Below are positions 5,621 to 6,961 of a DNA stretch of 6,961 bases, one piece after another. Both the position numbers and the translations under genes were made by a program. The stretch covers positions 1-6,961 of the forward strand of contig JAFAPJ010000142.1 in NCBI GenBank assembly GCA_019247255.1, written 5' to 3'. This stretch comes from Methylobacteriaceae bacterium. GTDB lineage: Bacteria > Pseudomonadota > Alphaproteobacteria > Rhizobiales > Beijerinckiaceae. Under the pieces are notes generated by a model. That model was not told the origin of the DNA. It did not search any database and was given only the letters and a program-made list of their open reading frames with translations. Numbering within the stretch: the first letter of the stretch is position 1; every line of letters begins with the position of its first letter.

Positions 5621-6961
5621 ATGGGCTGTCGCGCGGCGCTCCTTGCCTTGTGGGCCTTCGCGGCGCCGGCCGCAATCGCGCTCGGGCCACCCTCCTCGGC
5701 GCTCGCGCAGAGCCAGCTCGCGCAAAGCCAGCTCGGACCGAGCCAGGACGTCACGCTCACCGACGTATCGTTGAAGCTCGGGCCGGCTACGTACCGCGCC
5801 AAGACCCTGACGCTTCGCGGCACGCGCATGTCCCAGGCCGAGGCCGGCGCCCTGTTCGATCCGCGCGCCCCCCAGGCGCTCGCGGCGCGCTTCGCGGCCC
5901 TCAACGCCGCTGAGATCACGATCCCGGAGCTCGTCTCGGAGAGCGCCGCCGGCACGGTCCGCCAGACGGCGACGTATCGCAACGTCCGGCTGAGCGACAT
6001 CCAGGGCGGCAGCGTCGCGCGCACGGCCGTCGCGGGCGGCTCGGCCGAGACGGTCGGGCCCGACGGCACGAGCCGGGCGGTTTTCGGCGCGAGCACCGCC
6101 GAGGACACCGACCTTGCCGCTGTCGCGGCCCTGTTCGTCCCGCCCGCCGCCGGCGCTCCGCCCGAGGCGAAGCGCCTCTATGCGAGCATTTCACTCGAAG
6201 GGCTCTCGGGCGGCGACCCGAAGACGGGCGGCACGTTCCGGGTCGGCCGGCTCGCGGCGCGGGACATCAAGGGGCGGCCCACGAAGGACGGGCTCACCGC
6301 GACCTTCGCGGCGCTCGCCGCGAAGCCGTCCTCCGACAACCCGAGCGCGGCCGAGCGAAATCGGGTCTTCGCGATCCTGGCCGACCTCTTCGATTCGGTC
6401 GAGATCGGGTCATTCGAGGCGACGGACCTCACGGGCGGGTCCGCCACCCAACCCGAGCTCCGGATCGCGCGGCTCGGCTTCTCGGGCGGCGAGCGCGCCG
6501 AGTTCCGGGTCGAGGGACTGCAAGGCGGCGCTCCGGGCGCGAGCTTCCGGGTCGGGGCGTTCTCGCTCGGGGGTTTCTCGCCCAAGCAGTTCGTCGCCGC
6601 CATCCGGGGCCTCTCGACCCTGCAATCGGACGAGCTCGATCCGGCGGACGCCCGCAAGCTCGTTCCCGGGACGGGCGCGATCCGCGTCTCGGACGTCGCG
6701 GTCGAGGTTCCGGCCGACAAGGGACGACCCGCCGGGCGGGTCAGCATCGGCTCGGTCGAGCTGTCGGCCGACAAGCCCGTCGAGGGCCTGCCGAGCGAAA
6801 TCCGCGTGGCGTTGCGCGACCTTTCGGTCCCTATGCCGAAGAGCGCAGAGGATGACGGGCTGAAGCAGCTCGTGGCGCTCGGCTACGAGAGGATCGAAGG
6901 CTCGCTCGCGGCCGAGCTCGCCTGGTCCGAGCCGAGCCGAGAAATAGCGCTGCGCGAGCTC
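5621..6961 (+). CDS. Exported protein of unknown function, 3' end beyond window
   Basis: 447 codons are open to the window edge with codon use like the neighbours. I do not recognise a named family. Residues 1-29 look like a Sec signal peptide: Arg4, a hydrophobic stretch [14 protein letters not shown] (7-20) and a likely cleavage after ALA (27-29). Cys3 is too early to be a lipobox cysteine. The mature part starts with a doubled AQSQL (29-38). The rest is rich in short alternating hydrophobic strands with a recurring motif of the form FRVGxLxxxxxx[11 protein letters not shown] (58), [11 protein letters not shown] (119), [13 protein letters not shown] (206), [14 protein letters not shown] (260), [11 protein letters not shown] (280), [12 protein letters not shown] (309) and VSIGSVELS (374). 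This suggests a repetitive beta-rich periplasmic or outer-membrane-facing fold. It starts 77 bp after erpA on the same strand and could share its transcript. No catalytic motif or transmembrane segment after the signal is visible. Confidence 0.85.
   Translation, partial: MGCRAALLALWAFAAPAAIALGPPSSALAQSQLAQSQLGPSQDVTLTDVSLKLGPATYRAKTLTLRGTRMSQAEAGALFDPRAPQALAARFAALNAAEITIPELVSESAAGTVRQTATYRNVRLSDIQGGSVARTAVAGGSAETVGPDGTSRAVFGASTAEDTDLAAVAALFVPPAAGAPPEAKRLYASISLEGLSGGDPKTGGTFRVGRLAARDIKGRPTKDGLTATFAALAAKPSSDNPSAAERNRVFAILADLFDSVEIGSFEATDLTGGSATQPELRIARLGFSGGERAEFRVEGLQGGAPGASFRVGAFSLGGFSPKQFVAAIRGLSTLQSDELDPADARKLVPGTGAIRVSDVAVEVPADKGRPAGRVSIGSVELSADKPVEGLPSEIRVALRDLSVPMPKSAEDDGLKQLVALGYERIEGSLAAELAWSEPSREIALREL
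5705..5734 (+). repeat. 15-bp in-frame tandem duplication (AQSQL twice)
   Basis: Two adjacent 15-bp units (5705-5719 and 5720-5734) differ at one base (CAG versus CAA for Gln). They encode [10 protein letters not shown] at the predicted start of the mature exported protein, followed by a looser GPSQ. It looks like a recent slippage duplication in a tolerant linker. Confidence 0.75.

Noticed and set aside
5145..5690. N-terminal extension of dgt to 591 residues
   Set aside because: It runs antisense through all of erpA, has no homology-like content, and a well-spaced ribosome site supports the start at 5144.
5557..6108. Minus-strand open frame of 183 residues opposite the exported protein
   Set aside because: The plus-strand frame has a signal peptide, a Shine-Dalgarno and 447 uninterrupted codons. 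The reverse frame is low-complexity and lacks support.
6114..6863. A 249-residue plus-strand frame overlapping the exported protein
   Set aside because: It is an Arg/Ser-rich frame-shifted reading of the same DNA. The frame beginning at 5621 is continuous and protein-like throughout.
1..6961. Mobile element, CRISPR, phage or defence island
   Set aside because: No transposase, integrase, inverted terminal repeats, spaced repeats or defence domains were seen. All but one of the genes belong to core families, and the remaining one shows no sign of transfer.

Overview
The window is high-GC DNA (roughly 70% by eye) with dense, strongly GC-ending genes. Protein content and gene order point to an alphaproteobacterium, most likely Hyphomicrobiales (Rhizobiales), possibly Methylobacteriaceae-like. 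The family assignments are firm. The genus is a guess from codon bias and from a remembered gene order (erpA / dgt-argS-SPOR-nagZ).

Layout: two divergent blocks meet at a 69-bp intergenic region (5145-5213). Running leftward on the minus strand are dgt (dNTP triphosphohydrolase, 3915-5144), argS (arginyl-tRNA synthetase, 2041-3798), a membrane-anchored SPOR-domain protein (316-1986) and the first 92 codons of nagZ (beta-N-acetylhexosaminidase, 277 down to the window edge). Gaps are 116, 54 and 38 bp, so argS-SPOR-nagZ looks co-transcribed. argS may also have its own promoter in the 116-bp gap, where a perfect 14-bp palindrome overlaps the candidate -10. Running rightward on the plus strand are an ErpA/IscA-type iron-sulfur carrier (5214-5543) and, 77 bp on, a large exported protein of unknown function (5621 to the window edge, 447 codons visible, open at the 3' end).

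Function: the block is core housekeeping. It covers nucleotide-pool control (Dgt), translation (ArgS), septal peptidoglycan recognition (SPOR), peptidoglycan recycling (NagZ) and Fe-S cluster delivery (ErpA-like). The least explained gene is the secreted protein at the right end, which carries a recurring short beta-strand-like motif. I see no mobile element, CRISPR array, phage gene, tRNA or rRNA. Nothing supports a new defence or biosynthetic system. The smaller curiosities are a 21-bp tandem duplication across the erpA stop codon, palindromes in two intergenic regions, a TTG start for nagZ, and a patch of AT-rich rare codons near the 3' end of argS.
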